From Polynucleobacter sp. JS-JIR-II-50 (GTDB lineage: Bacteria > Pseudomonadota > Gammaproteobacteria > Burkholderiales > Burkholderiaceae), in the NCBI RefSeq assembly GCF_018687895.1, contig NZ_CP061307.1, positions 496,001 through 560,000 of the forward strand: 64,000 nucleotides of DNA, read 5' to 3'. The number at the start of each line of letters is the position of its first letter. The stretch's first letter is position 1. Under the pieces are notes generated by a model, which was given only the letters and a program-made list of their open reading frames with translations, made no database searches and was not told the origin of the DNA. The position numbers were made by a program, and so were the translations under genes. This document shows, one piece after another, positions 26,995-37,600 of the stretch.

Positions 26995-27017
26995 AATTGA
27001 GTAAAAGGATTCTGCGG

Positions 27018-27389
27018 ATGAATAAGTTACTTGCCCTATGTTCTCTGGTGGTTGGTGTGACGGTTGGATGTGCTGGTGCGAATGTTCGCCCCCTTGTGGA
27101 TATGAAGGGCGTCAATGAGGCTACTTATGAGAGCGATTTAAAAGACTGTCAAAACTATGCTCAACAACAATCAGGAATGGGTTCTACAGCTGCTAAAGGA
27201 GCTGGTGCTGGCGCGGTAGTTGGTGGTCTGCTGGGATTGGTTACTGGCGGCAACGGATCAGGAATTGCGCAGGCTGCCGGAGCTGGCGCTGTAATTGGTG
27301 GTGCGGGTGGCGCGTTTAGCGGAAACCAAGCTCAAGAGGCTGTTGTAAAGAGATGTTTAAGTGGTCGCGGTTACAAGGTTTTGAACTAA
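27018..27389 (+). CDS. Glycine-zipper surface lipoprotein (123 residues)
   Basis: The start at ATG 27018 is supported by AAAGGAT upstream and by the lipoprotein signal peptide it creates (MNKLLALCSLVVGVTVGC, acylated Cys near residue 18; the lipobox TVGC is slightly atypical). An ATG 42 bases earlier would bury it. The mature part has a Gly/Ala-rich helical hairpin (about 68-105) with small-residue spacing as in Glycine-zipper/YMGG and Rick_17kDa-type proteins, and a single late Cys. It is probably an outer-membrane lipoprotein of unknown role. A terminator follows at once. Confidence 0.82.
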   Translation: MNKLLALCSLVVGVTVGCAGANVRPLVDMKGVNEATYESDLKDCQNYAQQQSGMGSTAAKGAGAGAVVGGLLGLVTGGNGSGIAQAAGAGAVIGGAGGAFSGNQAQEAVVKRCLSGRGYKVLN

Positions 27390-27407
27390 AGCCACTCAGA
27401 AATAGCC

Positions 27408-27434
27408 AAAAAGCCCGAGTAATTGGGCTTTTTT
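27408..27434 (+). terminator. Rho-independent terminator after the glycine-zipper gene
   Basis: AAAAAGCCC and GGGCTTTTTT form a stem around GAGTAATT, with a T-run on the plus strand. It closes the comEC-side transcription unit. Confidence 0.85.
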
Positions 27435-27445
27435 AATGCTCAGAA

Positions 27446-27474
27446 AAGCAAAAAGCCCTTAAAAATTAAGGGCT
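27446..27474 (-). terminator. Rho-independent terminator of tRNA-fMet
   Basis: Read on the minus strand, AAGCCCTT and AAGGGCTT form a stem around AATTTTT, followed by TTTGCTTTT. It lies 15 bases beyond the 3' end of the leftward tRNA and so ends that transcript; it is back to back with the previous terminator. Confidence 0.8.
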
Positions 27475-27488
27475 TAGTACGTAATTCT

Positions 27489-27565
<77 letters not shown>

Positions 27566-27577
27566 TCTGAAGCTCAA

Positions 27578-27607
27578 ATTCTACCATTTTTTGGGCCTCT
27601 CTGTCGA
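27578..27607 (-). promoter_or_regulatory. Promoter of tRNA-fMet
   Basis: On the minus strand TCGACA (27602-27607) and TAGAAT (27578-27583) are 18 bases apart, each one mismatch from consensus. The -10 ends 12 bases before the mature tRNA 5' end, which leaves a short leader for RNase P to remove. Confidence 0.65.
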
Positions 27608-27720
27608 GGTATTCCTTTAAATAACGCATAAATAAGGCGTTTTACCAAAGAAATTCTCTTTTTAATCGCAGCCGGCAAGGAGTAACATATTGCCACGCAA
27701 CATCACGCCAAGGTTTAATA

Positions 27721-29664
27721 ATGTCAGTTAGCAATCCTGAGTTTTCAGAATCATCCTTATTGCGGCCTGTAGAGATTTCTCGAGAGGATCATCCTCACAA
27801 GAAGGGCGCCTCAATTTCGTTAATGTTCGCTGCTATCGGTGTTGTCTTCGGCGACATTGGCACAAGCCCCTTGTATGCGCTGAAAGAATGTTTTAGTCCT
27901 GAGCACGGCATTCCGTTTTCTGCTGATGCTGTTTACGGTGTGATCTCAATGGTATTTTGGGCTTTTGCGATTGTGGTTTCCCTGAAGTATGTTTTATTCG
28001 TGATGCGCGCAAACAATCATGGTGAGGGCGGTATTTTGGCGCTGATGGCCCTAGCTTTAAGAACGGCCCCTGTAAATTCCAAGCGTTCACTTCTAATCAT
28101 TATGGCGGGCGTGTTCGGCGCCTGTATGTTCTATGGCGATGCCATCATTACCCCAGCAATTTCCGTGCTTTCTGCTGTTGAAGGTCTTGAGGTGATATCC
28201 AGTGATTTAACGCGTTATGTCATACCAATCACCATTTTTATTCTAGTCATCCTCTTTTTTATTCAAAAGACTGGAACTGATCTGGTTGGCAAGCTTTTTG
28301 GCCCGATCATGATGGTCTGGTTTGTTGCTATTGGATTGATGGGGGTGCATCAAGTCATCCTCAACCCAGCAATTTTTGCAGCCATCAACCCCCTATTTGC
28401 TATTCGTTTCTTGATCGAGCATTCATTGCAAGGCTTTATTGTTTTGGGCGCAGTCTTCCTGGTATTGACTGGTGCTGAGGCTTTGTATGCTGATATGGGT
28501 CATTTTGGACTCAAGCCTATTCGTATGGGCTGGTTTTTTATTGTCATGCCTTGTTTGCTTCTGAATTACTTTGGTCAAGGCGCGATGTTCTTAAATAATC
28601 CTGAGACTATTACCAATCCATTCTTCTTAATGGTGCCAGAATTTCTAGTATTTCCTTTGGTGATATTGGCTACCGCTGCAACTGTGATCGCATCTCAAGC
28701 GGTGATTTCTGGCGCGTTCTCAATGACCAGCCAAGCAATTTTGTTAGGTTTTGTACCGCGTATGAAGGTGCGTCACACCTCCGATAAAGAGATTGGTCAG
28801 ATCTATATGCCGCTGGTGAACTGGACTCTGTTGATTCTGGTGATCGCTGTAGTCTTGGCGTTTAAGCAATCTGCAAACTTAGCAGCCGCATACGGTATTG
28901 CTGTTACTACCACAATGATCGTGACCACATTCTTAGCGGCAATTGTGATGAGAGTGGTTTGGCGTTGGAACTCGCTGCTCGTTGCTTTGGTAATCGGATC
29001 TTTCTTGATTGTTGATTTAGCTTTCTTAACTGCTAATCTTTTAAAGATTATGGAAGGCGGCTGGTTCCCACTGCTACTCGGTGCCGCATGCTTCTTATTG
29101 CTAATGACTTGGTATCAAGGACGTAAGATTTTGCGCCATAACGCAATGAATAACGGTATTGAGCTCAAGAGCTTTATTGAGGCTTTGATGCAGCATCCTC
29201 CGCATCGCGTAGAGGGGACGGCTGTTTTCTTGACGGCCCACGTAGATTACGTACCAGTTTCTTTCTTGCACAATTTGAAGCACAACCACGTATTGCACGA
29301 AAGGGTATTTTTCCTCAAGGTCAGCATTTGGGATGTGCCCTACGTAAAAGATAGTGAGCGTATTACCTTGCGCGACCTTGGTAATGGCATCTACGTTGTC
29401 CGTGCGGTGTACGGATTCAATGAAACGCCGGACATGGGTCAAATTATTGAGTTAATTGAAAAATCCTCCGATCTGAAGTTTGATTTGATGAACACCTCAT
29501 TTTTCTTGTCGCGCGATACCATCGTCTCTACTGAAATCCCTGGCATGGCTATTTGGCGCGAAAAATTATTCTGCTGGATGTATCAGAACGCTGGACGTCA
29601 GTCAGACTTCTTTAAGATTCCTGCAAATCGCTTGGTTGAGTTGGGTGCAAAGGTCGAGATTTGA
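27721..29664 (+). CDS. kup: Low-affinity potassium transport protein Kup
   Basis: 647 residues, 12 membrane helices (about 30-475) and a C-terminal cytoplasmic domain (about 480-647), as in KUP/HAK/KT K+ symporters. The family signature [14 protein letters not shown] is at about residues 44-57, and the [12 protein letters not shown] motif near 257 is also diagnostic. Its own site AAGG lies 7 bases upstream of the ATG. A stronger AAGGAG 38 bases upstream faces a 13-codon TTG mini-ORF that overlaps the kup start. The next gene starts inside its stop (TTGA). Confidence 0.95.
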   Translation: MSVSNPEFSESSLLRPVEISREDHPHKKGASISLMFAAIGVVFGDIGTSPLYALKECFSPEHGIPFSADAVYGVISMVFWAFAIVVSLKYVLFVMRANNHGEGGILALMALALRTAPVNSKRSLLIIMAGVFGACMFYGDAIITPAISVLSAVEGLEVISSDLTRYVIPITIFILVILFFIQKTGTDLVGKLFGPIMMVWFVAIGLMGVHQVILNPAIFAAINPLFAIRFLIEHSLQGFIVLGAVFLVLTGAEALYADMGHFGLKPIRMGWFFIVMPCLLLNYFGQGAMFLNNPETITNPFFLMVPEFLVFPLVILATAATVIASQAVISGAFSMTSQAILLGFVPRMKVRHTSDKEIGQIYMPLVNWTLLILVIAVVLAFKQSANLAAAYGIAVTTTMIVTTFLAAIVMRVVWRWNSLLVALVIGSFLIVDLAFLTANLLKIMEGGWFPLLLGAACFLLLMTWYQGRKILRHNAMNNGIELKSFIEALMQHPPHRVEGTAVFLTAHVDYVPVSFLHNLKHNHVLHERVFFLKVSIWDVPYVKDSERITLRDLGNGIYVVRAVYGFNETPDMGQIIELIEKSSDLKFDLMNTSFFLSRDTIVSTEIPGMAIWREKLFCWMYQNAGRQSDFFKIPANRLVELGAKVEI

Positions 29665-30170
29665 GAAAGAGTCTTTTGCTCCAATCGAAAATATTGATTT
29701 CAATATTTTTATTGGCTTCAGCATTGAGCGGGGTTGTATTGGCAACCCCTGCTGAAGAGGCCGAGCTTGATCAGTTAGATAAGATTGAGCAAGAATTAGA
29801 GCTTCAGCGTGAGTGGGCTAAGTTCCGCTGGGGTAAAGCATCCTCTGAGTGCTACCAGAATTACTGGGTTAATTCTTGTTTAAGAAGTGCTCGCGCAGAC
29901 TATCGCAAAGAAATCGATCCGATTCGTGAGCAAGAGATGGCCTTGCATGAAGTGCAGCGCAAGCTTCGGGATAGTTTAAAGACTCAAGAGGATATCAAGC
30001 GTTCTGCTGAGCGGGCTTCACCTGAAAAAGCCGCTGAGCGAGCAGCCAATCAACGCGAGTTTGAGCAGAAACAAAAAGATGCTGCAGCAAGAGCGGCTGA
30101 CCTAGAGCAACGACGCAAGGATGCCCCTAAGCGCGCACAAGAAAATAAAGCGGGCACTCAGCTCGATTGA
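29661..30170 (+). CDS. Exported Lys/Glu-rich coiled-coil protein of unknown function
   Basis: 169 residues from a TTG that overlaps the kup stop. A Sec signal peptide ([10 protein letters not shown], hydrophobic stretch to about residue 28, LAT/P) is followed by a highly charged helical protein. C64 and C73 sit in [10 protein letters not shown] and could form a disulfide, a pattern I associate with small periplasmic proteins of Burkholderiales. Residues 85-169 are alternating Lys/Arg and Glu/Asp with Ala, likely a long coiled coil or extended helix. No family was recognised. Coupling to kup may be positional only. Confidence 0.7.
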   Translation: MRKSLLLQSKILISIFLLASALSGVVLATPAEEAELDQLDKIEQELELQREWAKFRWGKASSECYQNYWVNSCLRSARADYRKEIDPIREQEMALHEVQRKLRDSLKTQEDIKRSAERASPEKAAERAANQREFEQKQKDAAARAADLEQRRKDAPKRAQENKAGTQLD

Positions 30171-30209
30171 TTCCTTTTTAATTTATTTTTATATTTCATT
30201 AGGCGGATC

Positions 30210-31574
30210 TTGGCTAAAGTAAAAACAGTTTATATTTGCCAGTCTTGTGGTGGCACCTCTGCTAAGTGGCAGGGCCAGTGCCCATCTTGTCAGGCCTGGA
30301 ATACTTTGGAAGAGGGTTTACCTGAGACGACATCTAATGCTCGCTTCCAGGGCTTGGCGCAATCACTTCCAAGACAAAAGTTATCCGCCATTAGCGCCGA
30401 AGACTTGCCGAGATTCAGCACGGGCGTTGAAGAGTTTGATCGCGTACTAGGTGGTGGCCTGGTTCCAGGTGGCGTGGTACTTTTGGGCGGTGATCCAGGA
30501 ATTGGTAAATCCACTTTGCTACTGCAGGCTTTAGCAGAGATGAGTTCTGCGGGTATGAATGTGCTTTATAGCAGTGGCGAAGAATCCGCTGCGCAGATTG
30601 CTCTGCGTGCTAAGCGCATCGCATTAGATGCGCCTCAGCTTGAGGTGTTGGCTGAGATTCAGTTGGAAAAACTGATTTCGATTATGGATACCGTGAAGCC
30701 ACAAGTATTGGTGGTGGATTCGATTCAGACTTTGTACTCAGAGGTATTAAGTTCGGCTCCGGGCTCTGTAGCGCAGGTGCGCGAGTGCGCAGCTCAATTA
30801 ACCCGAGCCGCTAAATCAAGTGGCATCTGTGTGCTGATGGTCGGGCACGTTACAAAGGATGGGCATCTCGCTGGTCCTAGAGTCTTAGAACACATTGTCG
30901 ATACTGTTTTGTATTTTGAGGGTGATACCCATTCCTCTTTCCGATTAGTACGTTCGATTAAAAATCGTTTTGGCGCTGTCAATGAGTTGGGCGTATTCGC
31001 GATGACTGAAAAAGGTCTGCGCGGTGTAACTAATCCGTCGGCGATTTTTCTGTCGCAGCATGAGCAAATGGTTCCGGGGGCTTGTGTATTGGTTACGCAA
31101 GAGGGCAGTAGACCTTTGTTGGTAGAGATTCAGGCTTTAGTTGATACAGCGCATGTGCCCAATCCCCGTCGTTTAGCCGTTGGCTTGGAGCAAGCTCGTT
31201 TAGCCATGCTTTTAGCAGTGCTACATCGCCATGCTGGCGTCGCTTGCTTTGATCAAGATGTTTTCTTAAATGCGGTAGGTGGCGTCAAGATTTCTGAGCC
31301 GGCTGCTGACTTAGCTGTTCTTCTGGCTATTCAGTCTTCGATTCGCAATCGCGCATTGCCAAAAGAGTTGATTGTCTTTGGTGAAGTTGGTTTGGCTGGT
31401 GAGATTCGTCCTTGCCCTCGTGGTCAAGAACGCTTGAAAGAAGCTGCTAAATTGGGCTTCACTGTGGCCATCATTCCAAAAGCGAATATGCCAAAGACCA
31501 AGATTCCGGGATTGAAGGTAATTCCGGTGGAGCGAATTGATCAAGCTATTGCTGCTGCTGCCGAGCTTAGTTAA
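30210..31574 (+). CDS. radA: DNA repair protein RadA
   Basis: 454 residues from a TTG start with AGGCGGA upstream. An N-terminal C4 zinc finger (CQSCG and CPSC, about residues 10-30), a RecA-like ATPase with Walker A GGDPGIGKST near 96, the RadA-specific KNRFG motif near 252, and a C-terminal Lon protease-like domain (about 345-450) are all present. RadA drives branch migration in recombination and processes DNA taken up in transformation, which fits comEC nearby. The gene is convergent with prmB. Confidence 0.96.
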   Translation: MAKVKTVYICQSCGGTSAKWQGQCPSCQAWNTLEEGLPETTSNARFQGLAQSLPRQKLSAISAEDLPRFSTGVEEFDRVLGGGLVPGGVVLLGGDPGIGKSTLLLQALAEMSSAGMNVLYSSGEESAAQIALRAKRIALDAPQLEVLAEIQLEKLISIMDTVKPQVLVVDSIQTLYSEVLSSAPGSVAQVRECAAQLTRAAKSSGICVLMVGHVTKDGHLAGPRVLEHIVDTVLYFEGDTHSSFRLVRSIKNRFGAVNELGVFAMTEKGLRGVTNPSAIFLSQHEQMVPGACVLVTQEGSRPLLVEIQALVDTAHVPNPRRLAVGLEQARLAMLLAVLHRHAGVACFDQDVFLNAVGGVKISEPAADLAVLLAIQSSIRNRALPKELIVFGEVGLAGEIRPCPRGQERLKEAAKLGFTVAIIPKANMPKTKIPGLKVIPVERIDQAIAAAAELS

Positions 31575-31578
31575 TTCC

Positions 31579-32475
31579 TTAGCGCAAGTCTTCTGCTTGA
31601 ATTAATAAGACTTGCTCTTCTCCTGCGGAGACTTCCATCCAGATTGCGGGAATTTGCGGGAAAGCCCTTTTGAAATGCTCATACTCATTACCAATCTCGA
31701 GCAAAATAGCGCCGCGCTCAGATAGGTAATCGGGTGCTGAAGCAATAATGCGCCTGATGATGTCCATGCCATCCTCTCCACCAGCTAAAGCCAATTCTGG
31801 CTCCGCGTGATATTCAGCAGGGAGCGCATGCATGGAAGCGGCATTCACGTATGGTGGATTACAGATAATCAGATCAAAAAGGTTATCTTCATTTGGTTCT
31901 GGCAAAGCATCCCAAAGATCGCCATCTAATAGCTCTATTTGAGAGCTTAGGCCATGACGATCCACATTACGGGCGGCAACAGAGAGTGCGGGCATGCTGA
32001 TATCGCACGCGCTCACATGAATATCCGGGCATGACAGGGCCAAGAGAATTGCTAGCGAGCCATTACCAGTGCAAAGATCAAGCGCTTTGCCATCAGCTGG
32101 CAACCAGGTCTCTAGTGAACCATCAGCTATAAGTTCTGCAATCCAGGAGCGCGGAACAATACTTTGCTCGCTGCAGAAAAAAGGCACGCCCATCAGCCAG
32201 GCTTCACCCAAGATGTAGGCGAGTGGTTTACGTGTCGAGATTCTGGCGTTGGCAACGGCGGATGCGTTTTGCTGCTGCTCATCGGATATTGCATCATCCA
32301 GGTGATCTAACGCTTCTGCTGGGCTGAGATTAAGTTGTTTGCTCACAATCCACAAAGCTTCACTTTGGGCATCAATTGCTCCGTGGCCGTAATGTAAGTT
32401 TGCTGCTTCGAGCATTTGTGCAATCTGATTGATGCACTGGTTTACTGTGAGGTGTTGCTGAGACTCAGGGTCCAT
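31579..32475 (-). CDS. prmB: Ribosomal protein uL3 glutamine N5-methyltransferase
   Basis: 298 residues. The class I SAM-binding motif is ALDLCTGNGSLAI near residue 135, and the catalytic NPPY of the PrmB/PrmC/HemK class is in DLIICNPPY near 204. Its length, and its location after dapD-dapE as in other betaproteobacteria, favour PrmB (ribosomal L3) over PrmC (release factors). The gene is the last of the leftward dapD-dapE-prmB unit. Confidence 0.9.
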   Translation of the reverse strand: MDPESQQHLTVNQCINQIAQMLEAANLHYGHGAIDAQSEALWIVSKQLNLSPAEALDHLDDAISDEQQQNASAVANARISTRKPLAYILGEAWLMGVPFFCSEQSIVPRSWIAELIADGSLETWLPADGKALDLCTGNGSLAILLALSCPDIHVSACDISMPALSVAARNVDRHGLSSQIELLDGDLWDALPEPNEDNLFDLIICNPPYVNAASMHALPAEYHAEPELALAGGEDGMDIIRRIIASAPDYLSERGAILLEIGNEYEHFKRAFPQIPAIWMEVSAGEEQVLLIQAEDLR

Positions 32476-32521
32476 GATGGAGGGGTTCTTTAGGAGAAAA
32501 GTCGGGTGCGCAATTGATCGA

Positions 32522-33673
32522 TCAAGCGATTAACTGTTCGAGGGTCTTGCGATAGATATTTTTGAGTGGCACGACATCGTCAACGATGACACACTCATCA
32601 ATCTTGTGACTAGTCGCATTGAGGGGGCCAAACTCCACGACCTCTTTGCAAATCTTGGCGATAAAGCGGCCATCACTGGTACCACCAGTAGTGGAAAGTT
32701 CTGTATCAATGTTGGCTTCTGCTTTGATGGCCTTGCGTAATGCTCCAGCCAGATCACCATCACCAGTGATGAACGGGCTACCGCCCAATACCCAGTCAAT
32801 CTCAAACTCTAAACCGGCATCCTTCAAAATCTTTTCTAGACGCTCACGGAGTTGCTCTGGCTTACTCTCGGTGGAGAAGCGGAAGTTAAAGTCGATCACC
32901 AACTCACCAGGAATCACGTTATTAGCACCGGTGCCAGCATGCACGTTGGAGATCTGAAAGCTGGTGGGTTGGAAGTATTCATTACCTTTGTCCCATTCAG
33001 TTTCTACTAATGCAGAAATTGCTGGCGCAGAAAGATGAATTGGATTCTTGCCAAGGTGAGGGTAAGCAATGTGCGCCTGAATACCTTTCACCTTGAGCTT
33101 TCCTGACAGAGAGCCCCGACGACCATTCTTAATCATGTCGCCAAGCCGATCAACTGAAGTCGGTTCACCAATGACGCAGTAGTCCAAACGCTGACCTTGT
33201 TTTTGTAGACGATCGCACATAATGACTGTGCCATCGTTAGCGGGACCTTCTTCATCGCTAGTGATTAAGAAAGCAATGGTGCCCTGATGATCTGGGTGTG
33301 TAGTGACAAACTCTTCTGTAGCAACCACAAAACCAGCGAGGGATGTTTTCATATCCGCTGCGCCACGACCATAAAGCATGCCGTCACGAATGGTTGGGGT
33401 AAAGGGGTTGTTTGTCCACTTCTCTAATGGGCCTGTAGGCACTACATCGGTATGGCCTGCAAATACCAAGACTTTGCCTTGATCGCCAGCTGCACCTTTT
33501 TTAATTGCCCACAAGTTGGTTACCTGAAAATTTTCAGGGCCACTCACCACGCTCTCGGTATGAAAACCAATTGCTTGAAGACGTTTAGCAATTAAATCTT
33601 GGCAGCCACCATCGGCCGGGGTTACGGAATGGCAGGCGATGAGAGCTTCGGTGAGCTCAAGTGTGGCGCTCAT
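32522..33673 (-). CDS. dapE: Succinyl-diaminopimelate desuccinylase
   Basis: 383 residues, M20 metallopeptidase family. The di-zinc motifs are visible: [11 protein letters not shown] near residue 70, [10 protein letters not shown] near 100, [11 protein letters not shown] near 134 (Glu-Glu) and GGTSDGRF near 325. It hydrolyses N-succinyl-LL-diaminopimelate in the succinylase route to lysine and peptidoglycan. It follows dapD by 9 bases. Confidence 0.95.
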   Translation of the reverse strand: MSATLELTEALIACHSVTPADGGCQDLIAKRLQAIGFHTESVVSGPENFQVTNLWAIKKGAAGDQGKVLVFAGHTDVVPTGPLEKWTNNPFTPTIRDGMLYGRGAADMKTSLAGFVVATEEFVTTHPDHQGTIAFLITSDEEGPANDGTVIMCDRLQKQGQRLDYCVIGEPTSVDRLGDMIKNGRRGSLSGKLKVKGIQAHIAYPHLGKNPIHLSAPAISALVETEWDKGNEYFQPTSFQISNVHAGTGANNVIPGELVIDFNFRFSTESKPEQLRERLEKILKDAGLEFEIDWVLGGSPFITGDGDLAGALRKAIKAEANIDTELSTTGGTSDGRFIAKICKEVVEFGPLNATSHKIDECVIVDDVVPLKNIYRKTLEQLIA

Positions 33674-33682
33674 GGATTTAAC

Positions 33683-34510
33683 TTAGTCGCGGAGTAATTC
33701 GTTAATAGCTGTCTTTGCTCTTGTTTGAGCATCAACCTTCTTAACAATGATTGCGGCATACAAGCTGTACTTGCCGCAAGCAGAAGGAAGTGAGCCTGGA
33801 ACAACTACTGAACCAGCTGGAACGCGACCGTAGTGCACTTCGCCAGTTTCGCGGTCATAAATTTTGGTGCTTTGGCCAATATAGACACCCATAGATAAAA
33901 CAGCGTTTTCTTCGATTACAACGCCTTCAACCACCTCAGAGCGGGCGCCAATAAAGCAGTTATCTTCAATAATCACTGGGCCAGCTTGGATTGGCTCCAA
34001 AACACCGCCAATACCAACGCCGCCAGAAAGGTGAACGTTTTTGCCAATTTGGGCGCAAGAACCTACGGTTGCCCAGGTATCGACCATCGTGCCTTCACCA
34101 ACATAGGCGCCAATATTGACGTAGGAAGGCATTAAAACAGCGTTTTTGCCGATAAATGAGCCGCGGCGGGCCATGGCAGGGGGAACCACGCGGAATCCAC
34201 CAGCAGCAAAGTCGGCGGCAGTGTAGTTTTCAAACTTGCTAGGAACCTTATCGTAGAACTGGGTAAACCCACCAGCACTCATAGGTTGATTGTCTTCGAG
34301 GCGGAAAGAAAGCAAAACGGCCTTCTTAACCCATTGATTTACTTCCCACTTACCGACGTCACGGCGCTCAGCCACGCGAATAGTACCGGCATTAAGGCCC
34401 TCTAACACGGCATTTACGGCATTACGGACATCCCCAGGGGCGCTATCTGGAGAGAGGTTTGCGCGGTTTTCCCAGGCTTGTTCAATGATGTTTTGTGGTG
34501 ATTGGCTCAT
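33683..34510 (-). CDS. dapD: 2,3,4,5-tetrahydropyridine-2,6-dicarboxylate N-succinyltransferase
   Basis: 275 residues, exactly the usual size. The middle and C-terminal part is a left-handed beta helix of hexapeptide repeats ([29 protein letters not shown]). It makes the succinylated intermediate that DapE later cleaves. First gene of the leftward unit; smc diverges 175 bases away. Confidence 0.96.
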   Translation of the reverse strand: MSQSPQNIIEQAWENRANLSPDSAPGDVRNAVNAVLEGLNAGTIRVAERRDVGKWEVNQWVKKAVLLSFRLEDNQPMSAGGFTQFYDKVPSKFENYTAADFAAGGFRVVPPAMARRGSFIGKNAVLMPSYVNIGAYVGEGTMVDTWATVGSCAQIGKNVHLSGGVGIGGVLEPIQAGPVIIEDNCFIGARSEVVEGVVIEENAVLSMGVYIGQSTKIYDRETGEVHYGRVPAGSVVVPGSLPSACGKYSLYAAIIVKKVDAQTRAKTAINELLRD

Positions 34511-34685
34511 GCTTTTTAGTTAACTATCAGATTGTTAAGGGATTTTGTCCCGGGAGGTAGATTTATCATTATATAGATGGGGCAAAAACGCGTCCAAGCA
34601 GGCAAGAGCTTGCTATCATCTTCCCACTTTAGCTTTAATTTTTCACCCCTTTATTTGAACCTCTTTTTTCCCTGCAAAGTACGCC

Positions 34686-37600
34686 GTGCAACTGAAATCC
34701 ATCAAACTTTCCGGCTTTAAGTCTTTCGTAGACCCAACCCATTTTGAAATGCCTGGCCAACTCATTGGCGTTGTGGGTCCTAACGGTTGCGGAAAGTCGA
34801 ACATTATTGACGCCGTCCGCTGGGTTTTGGGAGAATCCCGTGCCAGCGAATTGCGTGGCGAATCGATGCAGGACGTTATTTTTAATGGCTCTGGTTTACG
34901 TAAGCCATCTGGCCGCGCTAGTGTTGAACTCATTTTTGATAACACTGAAGGGCGCGCTCAAGGTCAGTGGAGTGCTTTTACAGAATTAGGTATCAAACGC
35001 GTTTTAACTCGTGATGGAAATTCGAGCTATTACGTTAATAACCAAGTAGTACGTCGTAAAGATATTCAAGATATTTTCTTGGGCACCGGTATGGGTCCAA
35101 GAGGTTACGCCATTATTGGTCAAGGCACGATCAACCGTATTCTGGAAGCGAAGCCAGAAGAGTTGCGTGTGTTCTTGGAAGAGGCTGCTGGTGTTTCTAA
35201 ATACAAAGAGCGCCGCAAAGAAACTGCCTCACGTTTAGAGGACACTGTAGAAAATTTAACGCGAGTTGAAGATATCTTGCGAGAGCTTGATCAGCAACTC
35301 ACTCGCTTAGAAAAACAAGCGACTGTTGCTGAGCGTCACGCTGAGCTTTCTACACAGATGAAGTCTCAGCAACAACTGCTTTGGTTTGTGCGTCAGACCG
35401 AGGCCGGGAAAGAGCAAGAGCGCCATGCGAACGGTATCCGCGATACGCAAGTTGGCTTGGAAGAGCAGACCGCTAAGCTGCGCCACGTCGAGGCTGAGCT
35501 AGAAACCATGCGTACACAACAGTACGCATTACAAGATAAAGTTTCTCAAGCGCAAGGTGATTTATATCAAACCAATTCTGACGTCAGTCAGGTTGAGGCG
35601 CAGATTCTTTATGTGCAAGAAGCGCGTCAACGTTTGCAGCAACAAACTCAGGATCTACAAGCGCAGTTACAGCGCTGGACTGTGCAAGAAACAGATGCAG
35701 CACAAGCGCAGCGTACTACTGAGTATGAGTTGTCTTTAGCTGCTGAAAAAGAACAAACACTCTTAGCGGATTTAAATGGTTTGCAAGAGCAAATGCCAAG
35801 TCGTGAAGAGGCATATCAAAATGCCTCACGTGAACTCAATAGCGCACGTGATTCAGTTGCTTCTATTGAGCAACGTTTAGCCAGTTTGGGTGAGCGCCTG
35901 CGTTCAATGTCAGCTCAGTCAGATGAATTGAAGGGGCGCGAGACTCGCCTTGTTGGTGAATTCGATGGCTTACGTCGTCCTGATGCTGAAGCTTTACAAA
36001 CAGCAATAGATCGTCAGGTCATGGCTGCCCGTAAAGTGGAAGAGGCTAAGCAGCGCGCTGTTGAAACCCAACAACGCGTCCCGGCTGCTGATGAAGCCCG
36101 TAATACTGCTCAACAACAGATTCAAGTAGCTAATCAAGATCTTGCTCAAACTGAAGCCAAGTTGACCGCATTGACTGCCTTGCAGGCCAGCGTCCAGGCT
36201 CAAGGGAAGATTGGACCTTGGCTTGAAAGTAAGGGTCTTAAAGAGAGTAAGCGCCTCTGGCAAGAGCTCAAAGTAGAAAGTGGCTGGGAAACTGCGCTGG
36301 AATCTGTACTGCGTGAGCGTTTGGCTGCGGTGACCGCAAAGAGCGTACAAGAAACATTGGCCTTGGCTAATGATGCCCCTCCAAGTCGTTTAGCAATTTT
36401 GCTCACCGAAGAAATCACGCCAGCACATACCTCAGCTCCTGCGGACTTCACGCCATTATTGAGTCGCGTGCAAAGTGCAGGCGCCCCAAGACTGACATCT
36501 GTATTGCAAGAGTGGTTAGACAAGATCTACATTGCTAGCAGTCTTGAAGATGCTTTGCATCGCCGTGAAAAATTACCGGCTGGTGGCGCATTTGTTACCC
36601 AACAAGGTCATTTAGTGAGTCGTGTTGGCGTACAACTATATGCAGCTGATTCTGAGCAAGCTGGTATGTTGGCGCGTGCTCAAGAGATGGAAAGTCTTGA
36701 GAAGCAATTGCGCGCACAACAACTCATGCAAAGTGAGCTCAAGGGTGAGTTGGATCAATGTGTTGCTAACTATCAAGCAGCTCACCAAGCAGCAGAACAA
36801 GCTCGTGAGAATGCAGAACATGCTGTTCAAGAATCACACGGCTTTGAAGTGGAAAGAATGCAGTTGACTCAAGCTGAAGAGCAATACAGTCAACGTGCAG
36901 CGCAGATTCAGGGTGAATTAAGTGAGTTGCGCCAACAGATGGAGCAAGTGAGTCAGACCCAAGAGCAGTCTGCTGCTGAGTTGCTTGAATCTGAAGAATC
37001 TAAAGAAGGCTTGCAAGAAGCTTTGCAAGTAGCGCAAGAAAAATTAGAGCGCTCTACTGAAGAGCGCGATCGTTTGCGTGAGTCACTCCGTTCTGCTGAA
37101 ATGTCTGCTCAAGAGGCGGCCTTTGCAACGCGTTCATTGCAACAGCGCATCACTGATTTGCAACGTGATCAAAGTACCGCCCGTACTCAGATCATGGAAA
37201 TTCAGGATAAGCATGATGCCGCCGCTCAAGAACTAGAAACTCTGAGCGACGAAGAGGCCCAAGATAAATTACAAGGTCTATTACTAGCCCGCAGTGCACG
37301 TGAAGCAGCTTTGGCAAATGCTCGTACTGAGCAGGATGCTTTATTACATCAGTTGCGCGAAGCCGATGAGTCCCGTATGCAAGTTGAGCGCAGCCTACAG
37401 CCAATGCGTGACAAAGTGGTGGATTTGCAATTGCGTGAGCAGGCTGCTCGTTTGAACTTTGAGCAATTTGCCACATTGTTATCTGATGCAGAGGCTGACC
37501 TTACTGCACTTGAGGCAAATTTCAGTGCCGACTTAAAAGTTGGCGCCTTGCAGAGCGAAGTTAATCGCTTGAATACTGAAATTCAGTCTTTAGGCCCAGT

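Noticed and set aside
27120..27345. Gly/Ala-rich repeat in the glycine-zipper lipoprotein as a tandem DNA repeat
   Set aside because: The repetition is at protein level (small-residue helix packing) and is not an exact DNA repeat.
27408..27474. Closely spaced AAAGCCC/GGGCTTT repeats as a possible repeat array
   Set aside because: They are two separate terminator hairpins of opposite orientation, each explained by an adjacent gene.
34577..34720. Small rightward ORF starting at ATG 34577 before smc
   Set aside because: No ribosome binding site, it runs into smc in another frame, and its residues show no coding character.
35994..36523. Overlapping leftward open frames inside smc
   Set aside because: They arise opposite the Gln/Ala-rich coiled-coil codons; composition is a shadow of the smc frame.
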